DNA of 64,000 nt from assembly GCA_023248635.1 (NCBI GenBank), contig JAHFED010000006.1, forward strand, positions 83,771 through 147,770. The letters run 5' to 3'. The position numbers and the translations under genes are program-made. Within the stretch, counting starts at the first letter, position 1. The number at the start of each line of letters is the position of its first letter. Source of the stretch: Myxococcales bacterium (GTDB lineage Bacteria; Myxococcota; UBA727; VGSZ01). This document shows positions 30,448 to 38,980 of this stretch, piece after piece. The notes below the pieces were generated by a model. That model worked only from the letters and a program-made list of their open reading frames with translations, did no database searches and was not told the origin of the DNA.

Positions 30448-31755
30448 GTGGCTCAACGTCATCGCGTCGTCGTCGTCGGAGGGGGCTTCGCTGGCGTCGA
30501 CCTCTGCCGCAAGCTCAAAGATGCTCCTTGCGACATCACGCTCATCGACCGTCGCAATTTCCATCTCTTTCAACCGCTGCTCTACCAGGTGGCCACCGGC
30601 GGCCTCTCGCCCGGCGACATCGCCGCCCCGCTGCGCACCGTGGTGGCGAAGGCCAAGAACGTGGTCACCCTGCTGGGCGAGGTCGAAGACGTCGACGTCG
30701 AGAAAAAGCAGGTGATACTCCAGGACCAGGCGATGGTCCCCTACGACACCCTCGTCATCGCCACCGGCGTGCGCCACAGCTACTTCGGCAACGACCAGTG
30801 GGAGAAGGTCGCGCCGGGGTTGAAGAGTCTCGAGGACGCTCTCGAGATCCGCAGCCGGGTCTTGAACGCCTTCGAGCAAGCCGAACGCGCCGAGACCCGT
30901 GAAGAACGCGAGGCCTGGTTGCGCTTCGTCATCGTCGGCGGCGGTCCCACGGGCGTCGAGCTCGCCGGCGCGCTGGGCGAGCTCGCGTCGCACACCATGA
31001 AGGGGGAGTTCCGCAGCATCGACTCCGACGACGCCCGCATCATCTTGATCGAGGGCACCGGTCGCATTCTCTCGATGTACAAGCAGCACCTTTCAGACCA
31101 CGGCGTCGACGCCCTGCACGACCTCGGCGTCGCCGTGCTCTTGAACACCAAGGTCACCTGTATCGATGCCGACGGCGTCGACGTCGAAGGCAAGGAAGGC
31201 AAGGAGCGCATTCCAGCAAAGACCGTGCTGTGGGCCGCCGGCGTCACGGCCTCACCGCTGGCCAAGCTCATCGCCGCAAAGACCGGCGCCAAGACCGATC
31301 GACCGGGCCGGCTCATCGTCGAAGGCGACCTCACCCTGCCGGGTCACCCCGAGATCCTGGTGCTCGGCGACCTCGCGCACTTCGCCCACACCGATGACCA
31401 GCAGCCGCTGCCGGGTGTGGCCACCGTGGCCATGCAGATGGGCCGGCACGCCGCCGTCGTCATCGAGAGACGCATCGCCCAGCCCGACGCCGCCGCTGGC
31501 TCGGGTCCGCTCTTTCACTTCTTCGACAAGGGCACGATGGCCGTCATCGGCAGAAACGAAGCCGTCGCCCGCATCGGCTTTGGCTTGAACCTCAGCTTCG
31601 GCGGCTTTTTTGCCTGGCTGGCCTGGTTGTTCATCCACATCATGTATCTGGTGGGATTCGAGAACCGGCTGCTGGTTCTGCTGCAGTGGGCCAATCACTA
31701 TTTCACCCGTCACCGCGGGGCCCGGCTCATCACGGGAGAAGGGGTTGGGGGGTAA
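30448..31755 (+). CDS. ndh: Type II NADH dehydrogenase (non-proton-pumping)
   Basis: 435 residues. It passes electrons from NADH to quinone at the membrane without pumping protons. FAD-binding GxGxxG (VVVGGGFAGVDL, residues 8-19), a second nucleotide-binding motif (VIVGGGPTGVELAG, near residue 160) and the C-terminal FAD contact (LGDLAHFAH) are present. A hydrophobic C-terminal stretch (about residues 378-410) would anchor it to the membrane. The GTG start follows GAGGAGG with good spacing. It is upstream of ctaB and a SCO gene, suggesting a respiratory unit. Confidence 0.92.
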   Translation: MAQRHRVVVVGGGFAGVDLCRKLKDAPCDITLIDRRNFHLFQPLLYQVATGGLSPGDIAAPLRTVVAKAKNVVTLLGEVEDVDVEKKQVILQDQAMVPYDTLVIATGVRHSYFGNDQWEKVAPGLKSLEDALEIRSRVLNAFEQAERAETREEREAWLRFVIVGGGPTGVELAGALGELASHTMKGEFRSIDSDDARIILIEGTGRILSMYKQHLSDHGVDALHDLGVAVLLNTKVTCIDADGVDVEGKEGKERIPAKTVLWAAGVTASPLAKLIAAKTGAKTDRPGRLIVEGDLTLPGHPEILVLGDLAHFAHTDDQQPLPGVATVAMQMGRHAAVVIERRIAQPDAAAGSGPLFHFFDKGTMAVIGRNEAVARIGFGLNLSFGGFFAWLAWLFIHIMYLVGFENRLLVLLQWANHYFTRHRGARLITGEGVGG

Positions 31756-31890
31756 GAGCGGGCGTTGGGCCGAGGCCTCCGGCTCGATGGCGCACCGCAA
31801 GCGTCCTCGCCGGTGCGCGTGGCAGCGCGCCACATCGCACGCACCGAACGAGGGGTTGACGACGATGACCCCAAGCGGTCCTTTGCCCTC

Positions 31891-32859
31891 GTGAGCTCTG
31901 TGGATGCGTCCCTTCCTGCCGTCGCCGCCGCCGCACCGGGCGCGGTGTCGCTGTCGACGTCGCTCAAGGATCTCATCGCCCTGGGCAAGCCCAACATCGC
32001 TTTCATGGCCGCCGTCGTCGCCGGCGGAACGTTCTTGCTCTCGGTCCCCGTTGTCGACGCGGCTTCCTTGAGGCGCGGCTTCTTCGGCGTCTTCGGCATC
32101 GGCTTGATCGTCATGGGCGCTGGTGCCCTCAACATGTTGATCGAGCGCGACGTCGACGCCCTCATGACCCGCACCCAGGAGCGCCCCCTCGCGGCGGGCC
32201 GCATGGCCCCGCTGACAGCCTTCGTCGTCGGCGGCCTTTGGTGCTTGCTCTCGCTGCCGCTGCTGTGGTTCTTCAGCCCTGAGGGCTCCCCCCGCGGGCT
32301 CACCCTCGGCCTCGCGCTCTTCTCTCTCTTTCTGTACGTGCTCGTCTACACGCCGATGAAGAGGACCAGCCCGTGGTCCCTCGTCGTCGGAGCCATCCCC
32401 GGGGCCATGCCGGCACTGATGGGCGGGACCCTGGGGGCCGGGCGCGTCGACGTCGCTGGCGTCGCCCTGTTCACGGTCGTCTTCGTCTGGCAGCTGCCGC
32501 ATTTTCTGGCCATCTCGCTCTACCGCGAGGCCGAGTATGTGCGCGCCGGGCACAAGGTGTTTCCCACCGCGCTCGGCGTCGACACCACACGCTGGCTGAT
32601 GACCGCCACGACCCTTCCCCTGTGTGCGCTCGGGGTCGCGCTGTGGCCGCTGGGCCTCGGGGGACCGGTCTACGCCCTCATCGCCACCGGCGTCGGCGTC
32701 TGGTTCTGCTTCGCGGTGGTCGGCGGTCTCGTCATCGGATCCAAGCGCGCCAACGTCGACGTCTGGGCCCGCAAGGTCTTTCTCGGCAGTCTGGTGTGGC
32801 AGACCGTGGTCTTTGGCGCCCTGGCCGTGGATCGGGTCGTTCTCGTTCTTGCTGGGTGA
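31891..32859 (+). CDS. ctaB: Protoheme IX farnesyltransferase (heme O synthase)
   Basis: About 322 residues from the GTG at 31891; the open frame begins at 31765 and the true start is uncertain. It converts heme B to heme O for cytochrome oxidase. The prenyl-pyrophosphate/metal motif N-x3-ERDVDALMTRT (near residue 83) is the UbiA-family NxxxDxxxD type, and KRTSPW and DTTRWL are also typical. Around nine hydrophobic segments are visible. It overlaps no neighbour; SCO follows 5 bases later. The set ndh-ctaB-SCO fits terminal oxidase assembly. Confidence 0.92.
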   Translation: MSSVDASLPAVAAAAPGAVSLSTSLKDLIALGKPNIAFMAAVVAGGTFLLSVPVVDAASLRRGFFGVFGIGLIVMGAGALNMLIERDVDALMTRTQERPLAAGRMAPLTAFVVGGLWCLLSLPLLWFFSPEGSPRGLTLGLALFSLFLYVLVYTPMKRTSPWSLVVGAIPGAMPALMGGTLGAGRVDVAGVALFTVVFVWQLPHFLAISLYREAEYVRAGHKVFPTALGVDTTRWLMTATTLPLCALGVALWPLGLGGPVYALIATGVGVWFCFAVVGGLVIGSKRANVDVWARKVFLGSLVWQTVVFGALAVDRVVLVLAG

Positions 32860-32863
32860 TTCG

Positions 32864-33526
32864 ATGGCGAATGAGATCGGCAATGATGTCAAGGTTCCTC
32901 TGTGGAAGAACCCATTCGCCATCGCTTTTCTCACCGGCGCCGCGGTGCTGACGATCTTGCCTTTGCTCCAGCACCAGGTGATGAGAGCGCCACCACCCAT
33001 CGCATCGCTGGGATCCTGGCACCTCGTCGATCAGCAGGGTCAGTCCATCGGCGACGACACCCTCAAGGGCCAGGTGTGGATCGCGTCCTTCTTTTTTTCC
33101 CGCTGCCCCAGCGTGTGTCCGGCGCAGCAAGCCGACTTTCGCAAGATTTTGGGTCATGTCGCCGATCTCCGAGACGACGACAAAAAACCCATTCGGCTCG
33201 TGAGCTTCTCCGTTGATCCCGAGTTCGATACGCCGGCGGTGTTGCAGGCCTACGCCGCCAAGCTCCAAGCCCCGGACCAGTGGAGCTTCGTGACCGGCGA
33301 CCAGACGGCCCTCACCGATCTCTTGGTGAAGCGCATGATGGTCGACATAGGGGAACGTCGAGCCTTGCCCGGATCGCCCGACCTCTTTGACATCGGCCAC
33401 GTCGAGCGCTTCGTGCTCATCGATCAGAACGGCGACGTGCGGGGCTTCTGGGGCACCGACGAGCTGGCCCGCGGCAACCTCATCAATGCAGCCCGCCTGC
33501 TGTGGAAACGCGGCCCCGAAATCTGA
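32864..33526 (+). CDS. SCO1/SenC-family copper chaperone for cytochrome oxidase
   Basis: About 220 residues. A membrane anchor near the N-terminus (about residues 17-38) precedes a thioredoxin-like periplasmic domain with the copper-binding CPSVCP motif (Cys81 and Cys85) and a later His in DIGHVERF. These are the three SCO copper ligands. It delivers copper to the CuA site of cytochrome oxidase and is usually encoded near ctaB, as here. The ATG at 32864 is chosen; the longer frame from 32624 is only an overlap with ctaB. Confidence 0.93.
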   Translation: MANEIGNDVKVPLWKNPFAIAFLTGAAVLTILPLLQHQVMRAPPPIASLGSWHLVDQQGQSIGDDTLKGQVWIASFFFSRCPSVCPAQQADFRKILGHVADLRDDDKKPIRLVSFSVDPEFDTPAVLQAYAAKLQAPDQWSFVTGDQTALTDLLVKRMMVDIGERRALPGSPDLFDIGHVERFVLIDQNGDVRGFWGTDELARGNLINAARLLWKRGPEI

Positions 33527-33537
33527 TCCCGCAGCAG

Positions 33538-33570
33538 GATGATTTTGTCGGCTGCGCCGACTGCATCATC
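33538..33570. terminator. Nested hairpin between convergent genes
   Basis: Inner stem GTCGGC/GCCGAC (33547-33561) lies inside an outer stem GATGAT/ATCATC (33538-33570), just past the SCO stop. A second hairpin with six T residues (CGGAA/TTCCG) and a third (CGCCC/GGGCG) follow within 35 bases. The region separates SCO (plus) from the MgtC halves (minus), so it is likely a bidirectional terminator. It also carries the CATCATCCCGCGTCC string seen in the dispersed repeats. Confidence 0.55.
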
Positions 33571-33659
33571 CCGCGTCCGGAATTTTTTCCGCCCTTGCGG
33601 GCGCACTTCTTCCGCTGCGCTCCGCTCGCGATGAAGCCCCGAAATCGATCATGCGAGAA

Positions 33660-34205
33660 TCACAGCAGCTGCACGACAACGACGACGACGCCGGCGACCC
33701 CCACCAGCAGGTAGGCGAAGCCCACGCGCTGGCCAAAGGAGCGCCCACCTGAAGCAAAGGCGATGCCTGCCTTGATCGCCGTGTTGGAAAGAGAGGCGAT
33801 CACGATGGCCGTCGCCGCCGTCGCCAAAGGCAGCCCGTCTTTGGCCTGGGTGGCGGTGGACAAGGTGATGGCGTCGACGTCGGTGGCCCCAGCGACGATG
33901 GCCGCTCCGTACAGGGCCGCGTCGCCGAGGGTGGCCCGCGCCGCTTTGGCGACCAGGGTGACACCCGCAAAGAGCAGACCGAAGACCACCGCGCTGCGAA
34001 GCTCGAAAGGGTTCTTCAGCAGGTCGTCGCTGGATGCCTCCTTGCGGCCAGCGCGCCGGGCCAAGATCAACGCGCGCACCACCTGAGCCATCCCAACCAA
34101 GGCCATGGCTCCCATGGGCAAGAGCAGACGCGGCACCAGCGGCGGGTAGACAACCGCAGCGGCGGCGACGATGCGGGCGAACATCATCGTCGACGCCACG
34201 ATCAC
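33660..34205 (-). CDS. DUF4010-like C-terminal half of an MgtC-type membrane protein
   Basis: 181 residues, strongly hydrophobic (about five transmembrane segments). It reads as the second half of MgtC/SapB-DUF4010 proteins (~400 residues). Its GTG start overlaps the stop of the upstream half by GTGA, so it may be translated by coupling. The preceding half ends at SSTAVTFSM; the first residues here (IVASTMMFARIVA) continue the family pattern in the next frame. Either a frameshift or a real split. Confidence 0.7.
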   Translation of the reverse strand: MIVASTMMFARIVAAAAVVYPPLVPRLLLPMGAMALVGMAQVVRALILARRAGRKEASSDDLLKNPFELRSAVVFGLLFAGVTLVAKAARATLGDAALYGAAIVAGATDVDAITLSTATQAKDGLPLATAATAIVIASLSNTAIKAGIAFASGGRSFGQRVGFAYLLVGVAGVVVVVVQLL

Positions 34206-34918
34206 GGCCAGGGCGCAGCCGGCTTCATCGAGAAGGTCACCGCCGTCGACGACACCAAGCCACCCACCAGGCCCGTGACGGTGAGCCCGCGGCCCGGACC
34301 CAAGAGGCGGCTCGCCGTGTAGCCGACGAAGCTGACGGCGCCGACGAACAAGATCATGCGGCCGATGTGCTGGGGGTTGATCGCCTGGAACGGTCCCAGG
34401 CTCTGATCGGGCAGCAGGGGCAGCAGCACAACGGCGACGACGAGGAGCTGCAAGCCAGCAAAGAGGTCTTCGTCGGAGATGCGGGCGACGACGGCGTGCA
34501 GGCGCGGCTTCACCGAAAGCAGCAGAGCGACGACGACGGCAACAGCCAGCGTCGTCATCAGTCGGGGCGTCAGCTCAGCGATGGTGCCACGGCTCGGCGC
34601 CAGCGCTCCCAGGAGCAAAGTGACGACGGCGGCGACGTCGCTGGTGATGCCGATCTCGCGTTCCTGGGTGGGCAGCGAGAGGCGGTGCACGCAGATGAGA
34701 GCCACGAGCCCCAAGAGCGCACCAGGGAGCAACCAGGCTCCCAGCTTCGGAGCCAGCAGCGTCGCGACGGCGCCAACCAAGGCGATGAGGGGAAAGGTGC
34801 GGACGCCGCCGATGGTCTCTTTGCCTTCGCGGCGGGTGATGGCGCGTTGACGCTCCAGCCCGATCAGCAGGCCGGTGGCGAGGGCGGTGCCCAGCGACGC
34901 AATCAGCTCGCGATCCAC
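34202..34918 (-). CDS. MgtC/SapB-type membrane protein, N-terminal half
   Basis: 238 residues with about six hydrophobic segments. N-terminal GLLIGLERQR and GIRTFPLIALVGA-like sequence (here GGVRTFPLIALVG) are the signature of MgtC/SapB proteins. The frame closes at PAAPWP, then the remainder is encoded in the next frame (previous entry). MgtC homologues with DUF4010 are usually one chain of ~400 residues. Their function is not established. The two halves are on the minus strand, upstream of SCO and downstream of a small secreted protein. Confidence 0.75.
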   Translation of the reverse strand: MDRELIASLGTALATGLLIGLERQRAITRREGKETIGGVRTFPLIALVGAVATLLAPKLGAWLLPGALLGLVALICVHRLSLPTQEREIGITSDVAAVVTLLLGALAPSRGTIAELTPRLMTTLAVAVVVALLLSVKPRLHAVVARISDEDLFAGLQLLVVAVVLLPLLPDQSLGPFQAINPQHIGRMILFVGAVSFVGYTASRLLGPGRGLTVTGLVGGLVSSTAVTFSMKPAAPWP

Positions 34919-34943
34919 ACCGCCTCCTCGCCGTCGACGTCGG

Positions 34944-35285
34944 CTACTTCGGCTTCTTGTCGTTGTCCTTCTTGTCGTCGTCCTTCTTGTCGTTGTCCTT
35001 GTTGTCCTTCTTGTCGTTGTCCTTCTTGTCGTTGTCGTGCTCGCTGTCGAAGGTGATGCCGGCCTTCACCTCGTCCATGGCTTGTTTCACGAGGTCGAGG
35101 GCGTTGTGACGGTGACCGCCCTTGTCGTCGGTTGCTTTTTGGAGCTCGATTTGAACGTGGGCGAGCCCCTTGAGGGCTTCTTGCATGTGGGGCTGTTTCT
35201 CCTCTTTGTCGCGCGCGGCGACGCCGGTGGCGAGCAGGCCTCCGACCAGGAACGCCGCAAAGATCGAGATGTAGGACTTCTTCAT
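34944..35285 (-). CDS. Small secreted protein with Asp/Lys/Asn repeat tail
   Basis: 113 residues. A Sec signal peptide (MKKSYISIFAAFLVGGLL, cleavage near ATGVA) precedes a helical domain (HMQEALKGLAHVQIELQKA, NALDLVKQAMDEVKAG) and a tail of KKDNDKK-type repeats of about 30 residues. GGAGG upstream of the ATG at 35285 supports the start. The repetitive DNA (34947-35040) consists of short CTTGTCGTTGTC-type units. It resembles small secreted proteins seen in several bacterial phyla whose function is unknown. It is upstream of the MgtC halves. Confidence 0.75.
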   Translation of the reverse strand: MKKSYISIFAAFLVGGLLATGVAARDKEEKQPHMQEALKGLAHVQIELQKATDDKGGHRHNALDLVKQAMDEVKAGITFDSEHDNDKKDNDKKDNKDNDKKDDDKKDNDKKPK

Positions 35286-35469
35286 GAGACGCCTCCTCCA
35301 CGGACTGTGGAGCGCGTTCTTCTCTCGTTTGGGCACAAGATCGCAAGCAGAGGCTCGAATCTCGCCATGGTGCGCTCCCGTCGTCACGCCTCGACGAGAT
35401 CACGATCCCAATTCCGTGTCGATTCCCAGCGGCGTCGCTGACAGGCCCCCTTTCCCGGACAGCCAGTAG

Positions 35470-36957
35470 CTAATCGGGCAGGGTCACCGGGTCGGCGTCA
35501 ACGTTGACGTTTTCGTCGGGCCAGAATTCGACCTCCTCCCACAGCGGCGCCAGGGACCCGTGCCAGTCGTTTCGGTAGTGGTCGAGCAGGCGCTCGGCGA
35601 AGGTGCGGCCTTCGTCGAGGCTTCCTTGCAGGGGACGCAGGTAGCGGCCCTCGTCTTCGCCGCGCCAGTTCTTGGCGCCGATGCGTGCAAGCCCAGCGCG
35701 GGCGATGTCGACGAGCTCGGCACAGCGCCCGAGGATGGGTTCTCCGCGAAAGACCGCTTGATAGCCGCGCACCGCGAGGTCCTTGCGCAAGGCCGCGAGC
35801 TCCACCCCGCTGGCGCCGTCCATCAGGGCAAAGGCCGCAGCCCGGGCGTCGTCGTCGTAGAGCAGGCCTTTGTAAAGCGCGGGTAGGGCGCAGATGCGCG
35901 ACCAGGCGCCGCAGTCGGCGGAGCGCACTTCGAGGACTTTCTTGACGCGCACCTCGGGGAAGGTCGTCGTCAGGTGGTCGGCGAAGTCGCGTTCGGTGGC
36001 CCGCACCCTTTCGCCGTTGATGAGCAGGCCGTCTTTGACGAAGTCCCTGAAGGAGGCGCCGGCGACGTCGTGGTGAAAGCCATCGCGGCGCACGAAGTAC
36101 ATGGGGACATCAAGCACCCAGTTCAAGTAGCGCTCGTAGCCGAAGCCGTCGTCGAAGACGACTTGGGGAAAGCCCGCCCGCCGGGGATCGGTGTCGGCCC
36201 ACACTTGTTGGCGCTCGGACAACGCACCCGAGGGTTTGCCCTCGTAAAAGGGCGAGCTGGCGAACAGGGCGGCCACCAGCGGCGCCACAGCAAGGGCCGC
36301 GCGGTAGGAGGCGACCATGTCTGCTTCGCTCGACCAATCGTAGTTTGCTTGCACGGTCGCTGTGCGTTTCATCATATCCAAGCCGCGCTTGCCCACCGTC
36401 GGCATGTAGCGGGCCATGATGGTGTAGCGGCTCTTGGGGACCAGCGGAATTTCGTCGTAGGTCGCCGTGGGATGAAAGCCCATGCCGATGAAGCCGACGT
36501 TGCGCGGCAGGCAGATGCGGCGCAGCAGGTTCAGGTGGGCGTTGGTCTCCTTGCAGGTTTCATGGATGGTGAAGAGTGGCTCTCCTGAGAGCTCCAATTG
36601 TCCACCGGGCTCGAGGGTGATCGAGGCGTTGTCGCCAAACAGCGCGATGATGCGGCCGCGATCGTAGGCAGGCACCCACGCCAGTTTTGATGTTCCAGAC
36701 GCTGGAGCCGGCTTCACTTCTCCGGGATCGCTGGCGATGGCCCGCAGGATGTCTTCGATGCCGTTGACGCCGTCGAATTGCAGCGGGGGTTGGGCCTCGA
36801 GACCCGGGTGCCGCACGAAGCCGAATTTTTCGTGCTCGGTGCCGACGCGGAATTTCTCCCGGGGTTTCTCGGCGGAGGCGAAGAAGCCCACTAGGTCGTC
36901 GACAGAGCGCAGGGGCTCACCTGGATCGTCCCTTTCGGTGGGGTTGACGGTCGTCAT
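35470..36957 (-). CDS. gshA: Glutamate-cysteine ligase (GCS2, plant-type)
   Basis: About 495 residues from the ATG at 36957 (GAGG about 9 bases upstream). It joins glutamate and cysteine to give gamma-glutamylcysteine, the first step of glutathione synthesis. Motifs include VGTEHEKFGF (glutamate/ATP site), ITLEPGGQLELS, and MKRTATVQANYDWS. The C-terminal helical segment KNWRGEDEGRYLRPL is typical of plant and alphaproteobacterial enzymes. gshB lies 960 bases away, divergently arranged around the EI24 gene. Confidence 0.94.
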   Translation of the reverse strand: MTTVNPTERDDPGEPLRSVDDLVGFFASAEKPREKFRVGTEHEKFGFVRHPGLEAQPPLQFDGVNGIEDILRAIASDPGEVKPAPASGTSKLAWVPAYDRGRIIALFGDNASITLEPGGQLELSGEPLFTIHETCKETNAHLNLLRRICLPRNVGFIGMGFHPTATYDEIPLVPKSRYTIMARYMPTVGKRGLDMMKRTATVQANYDWSSEADMVASYRAALAVAPLVAALFASSPFYEGKPSGALSERQQVWADTDPRRAGFPQVVFDDGFGYERYLNWVLDVPMYFVRRDGFHHDVAGASFRDFVKDGLLINGERVRATERDFADHLTTTFPEVRVKKVLEVRSADCGAWSRICALPALYKGLLYDDDARAAAFALMDGASGVELAALRKDLAVRGYQAVFRGEPILGRCAELVDIARAGLARIGAKNWRGEDEGRYLRPLQGSLDEGRTFAERLLDHYRNDWHGSLAPLWEEVEFWPDENVNVDADPVTLPD

Positions 36958-37029
36958 GCGCGAAACCTCGTGCCGTCCAGCGTCGACCGCGTGCTTGCAG
37001 TCGACCGCTGGTTTTAGGAACGTTTCCCC

Positions 37030-37911
37030 ATGCACCCGGCGGCGACGACAAGCAACGATGTGGGATCTGGCGCCCGACCCGGCCCGAGCCAGGCCTTCGC
37101 CGACGTCGGCGCGGGCTCGGTGCCCCGGCGTTTCGTGCGCGGTGCCTGGGCGGTGCCGGCTGGCGTCGGGCTGGTGTTCTCCGACGCCAAATTGGTCTCG
37201 TTGTCCTTGGTGCCGATGCTGGTGCACGCCGCTCTCTTTGCCTCCTTGCTCTGGTTGGGCTTCACACAGGTCGCCGGCCGGGCGATCGCCGCCCTCGCCC
37301 CCGCGGCCTCAGACACAGGCTGGTGGAGCTCGATCCTGTCCGTCGTCGTCGCCGTCGTCGTCGCCGTCGCCATCGTCGTCGTCGCTGCCGTGGGCTCTGT
37401 GCTCTTGGGCTCGGTGCTGTGCGATCCCTTCTACGACCTCTTGTCCGAGCGCACCGAGGTGCTGCTGGTCGGGCGCTCGGTGGGGCGCCCCTTCTCGTGG
37501 GCGCGGGTGCCGGTCGAGCTGGGCCGGGAGCTCGGCGGCACCGTGCTGCGCCTGCTGGTGTGGGGCTGCGTCGCTCTGCCCTTGTGGGCTTTGGCTTTCA
37601 CGCCGGCGTCGGTGGTGGCAGCCCCGTTGGGCATGGTGTGGACCTGGCTCTTTCTCGCTTACGAATTTTTATCCCGCAGTCTCATGAGACATGCGGTACA
37701 ACCGCGTCAGCGATTCAAACCGATTTTTGCACACAAGGCCGTGTGCGCCGGCTTCGGCTGCCTCTCGTGGGCTGCCTCCTTCGTGCCCTTCACAGCGCCC
37801 TTTCTCGTCGTCGGCGCCACCCGGCTCTACCTCGCACTCGCCGTCTACGATCGCGCGCCCTCGCTGCTGACCGTCGAAGAGAAACTCAAATTTAGAGCAG
37901 AAAAGACCTGA
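37030..37911 (+). CDS. EI24/CysZ-type membrane protein
   Basis: 293 residues with about six hydrophobic segments. The loop CDPFYDLLSERTE is a hallmark of the EI24/CysZ family (DPF.D.LSE.VE). CysZ proteins import sulfate in some bacteria; a link to sulfur supply would suit its place between gshA and gshB, but substrate is inferred. It is divergent from gshA, and its stop is 5 bases before gshB, so it is likely co-transcribed with gshB. Confidence 0.8.
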   Translation: MHPAATTSNDVGSGARPGPSQAFADVGAGSVPRRFVRGAWAVPAGVGLVFSDAKLVSLSLVPMLVHAALFASLLWLGFTQVAGRAIAALAPAASDTGWWSSILSVVVAVVVAVAIVVVAAVGSVLLGSVLCDPFYDLLSERTEVLLVGRSVGRPFSWARVPVELGRELGGTVLRLLVWGCVALPLWALAFTPASVVAAPLGMVWTWLFLAYEFLSRSLMRHAVQPRQRFKPIFAHKAVCAGFGCLSWAASFVPFTAPFLVVGATRLYLALAVYDRAPSLLTVEEKLKFRAEKT

Positions 37912-37915
37912 TCGA

Positions 37916-38881
37916 ATGCGTTTTCTCTATGTCTGCGATCCGCTGGATTCGCTGAGCCCCGACGGCGACACCACTCTGGCTTTCTTGCGCGAGTCCCAGG
38001 CCCGTGGGGTCGAGAACTTCGTGTGCGAGACCAGGGACCTCGCGGCTGGCACTGGCTCAGCGTGGGCCAAAGCCACCCGCATCGCCATGCAGTCGTCGTC
38101 GTCGTCGTCCTCACCCTGGTACGAGAAACAGGGCATGGAAGACCTGTCCCTCGACGACGTCGACGTGGTGTGGATGCGCAAAGATCCTCCCGTCGACGAC
38201 CTCTTTCTCTATGCCTGCATGTTGCTCGAAAGCCACGATCCCAAGAAAACCTTGGTGTTGAACCATCCGACGTCGCTGCGCCTGTGCCACGAGAAGCTCT
38301 GGGCGCTGAAGTTTCCCGATCTGGTGCCCCAGCAGGTGGTGAGCGCCCGACGCGACGTGTTGAAGGCCTTCGTCGACGAACACGGGATCGCCGTACTCAA
38401 GCCCCTGGCCTTCATGGGCGGCATGGGGGTGATGGTCTTTGAAAAGACCGACAAGAACCTCAAGAGCGCCATCGATCTGCTCACTGGCGAAGGCAAGCGT
38501 CCGGCCCTGGCCCAGCAGTACCTGCCCCGCGTCACTGCGGGGGACAAGCGCGTCATCGTCGTCGACGGCGTCCCCCTCGCGGCCTTGTTGCGCGTGCCCC
38601 AGCACGACGATGTTCGGGCCAACCTGCACGTCGGCGGCTCCGCAGCCCAGGGGATCATCGACGACGACGACCGCCGCATCTGTGCCCGCCTGGCTCCCGA
38701 GCTCGTGCGCCTGGGCCTCTTCTTCGTCGGTCTCGACGTCATCGGCGGGCGGCTCACCGAGGTGAACGTGACGTCGCCCACCGGCGTGCCCCACATCGAT
38801 CGCATTGACGGCCGCAGCGGCAAAAACACCGTCAGCGCGCTGGTGATGGATCGGGTCGAAGCCCGGCTCCGCGCACGCTGA
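37916..38881 (+). CDS. gshB: Glutathione synthetase
   Basis: 321 residues, the usual length for bacterial GshB. It adds glycine to gamma-glutamylcysteine. The ATP-grasp fold shows VVWMRKDPPVDD (near residue 82), KPLAFMGGMGVMVF (glycine-rich loop), and TEVNVTSPTGVPHIDR (catalytic and Mg ligands), all typical of GshB. A Ser-rich loop (near residues 60-66) departs from most homologues. It follows the EI24 gene by 4 bases; gshA sits on the other side. Confidence 0.94.
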   Translation: MRFLYVCDPLDSLSPDGDTTLAFLRESQARGVENFVCETRDLAAGTGSAWAKATRIAMQSSSSSSSPWYEKQGMEDLSLDDVDVVWMRKDPPVDDLFLYACMLLESHDPKKTLVLNHPTSLRLCHEKLWALKFPDLVPQQVVSARRDVLKAFVDEHGIAVLKPLAFMGGMGVMVFEKTDKNLKSAIDLLTGEGKRPALAQQYLPRVTAGDKRVIVVDGVPLAALLRVPQHDDVRANLHVGGSAAQGIIDDDDRRICARLAPELVRLGLFFVGLDVIGGRLTEVNVTSPTGVPHIDRIDGRSGKNTVSALVMDRVEARLRAR

Positions 38882-38980
38882 CCCGTTGCGCAGGGTCGCT
38901 TCTCCGTGACTCCTCGCTTCCGCGTCCGTGAGACGCGACCCGAAGCGACCCATGAATGTGTCCGGGCCTATGCTGCGTCG

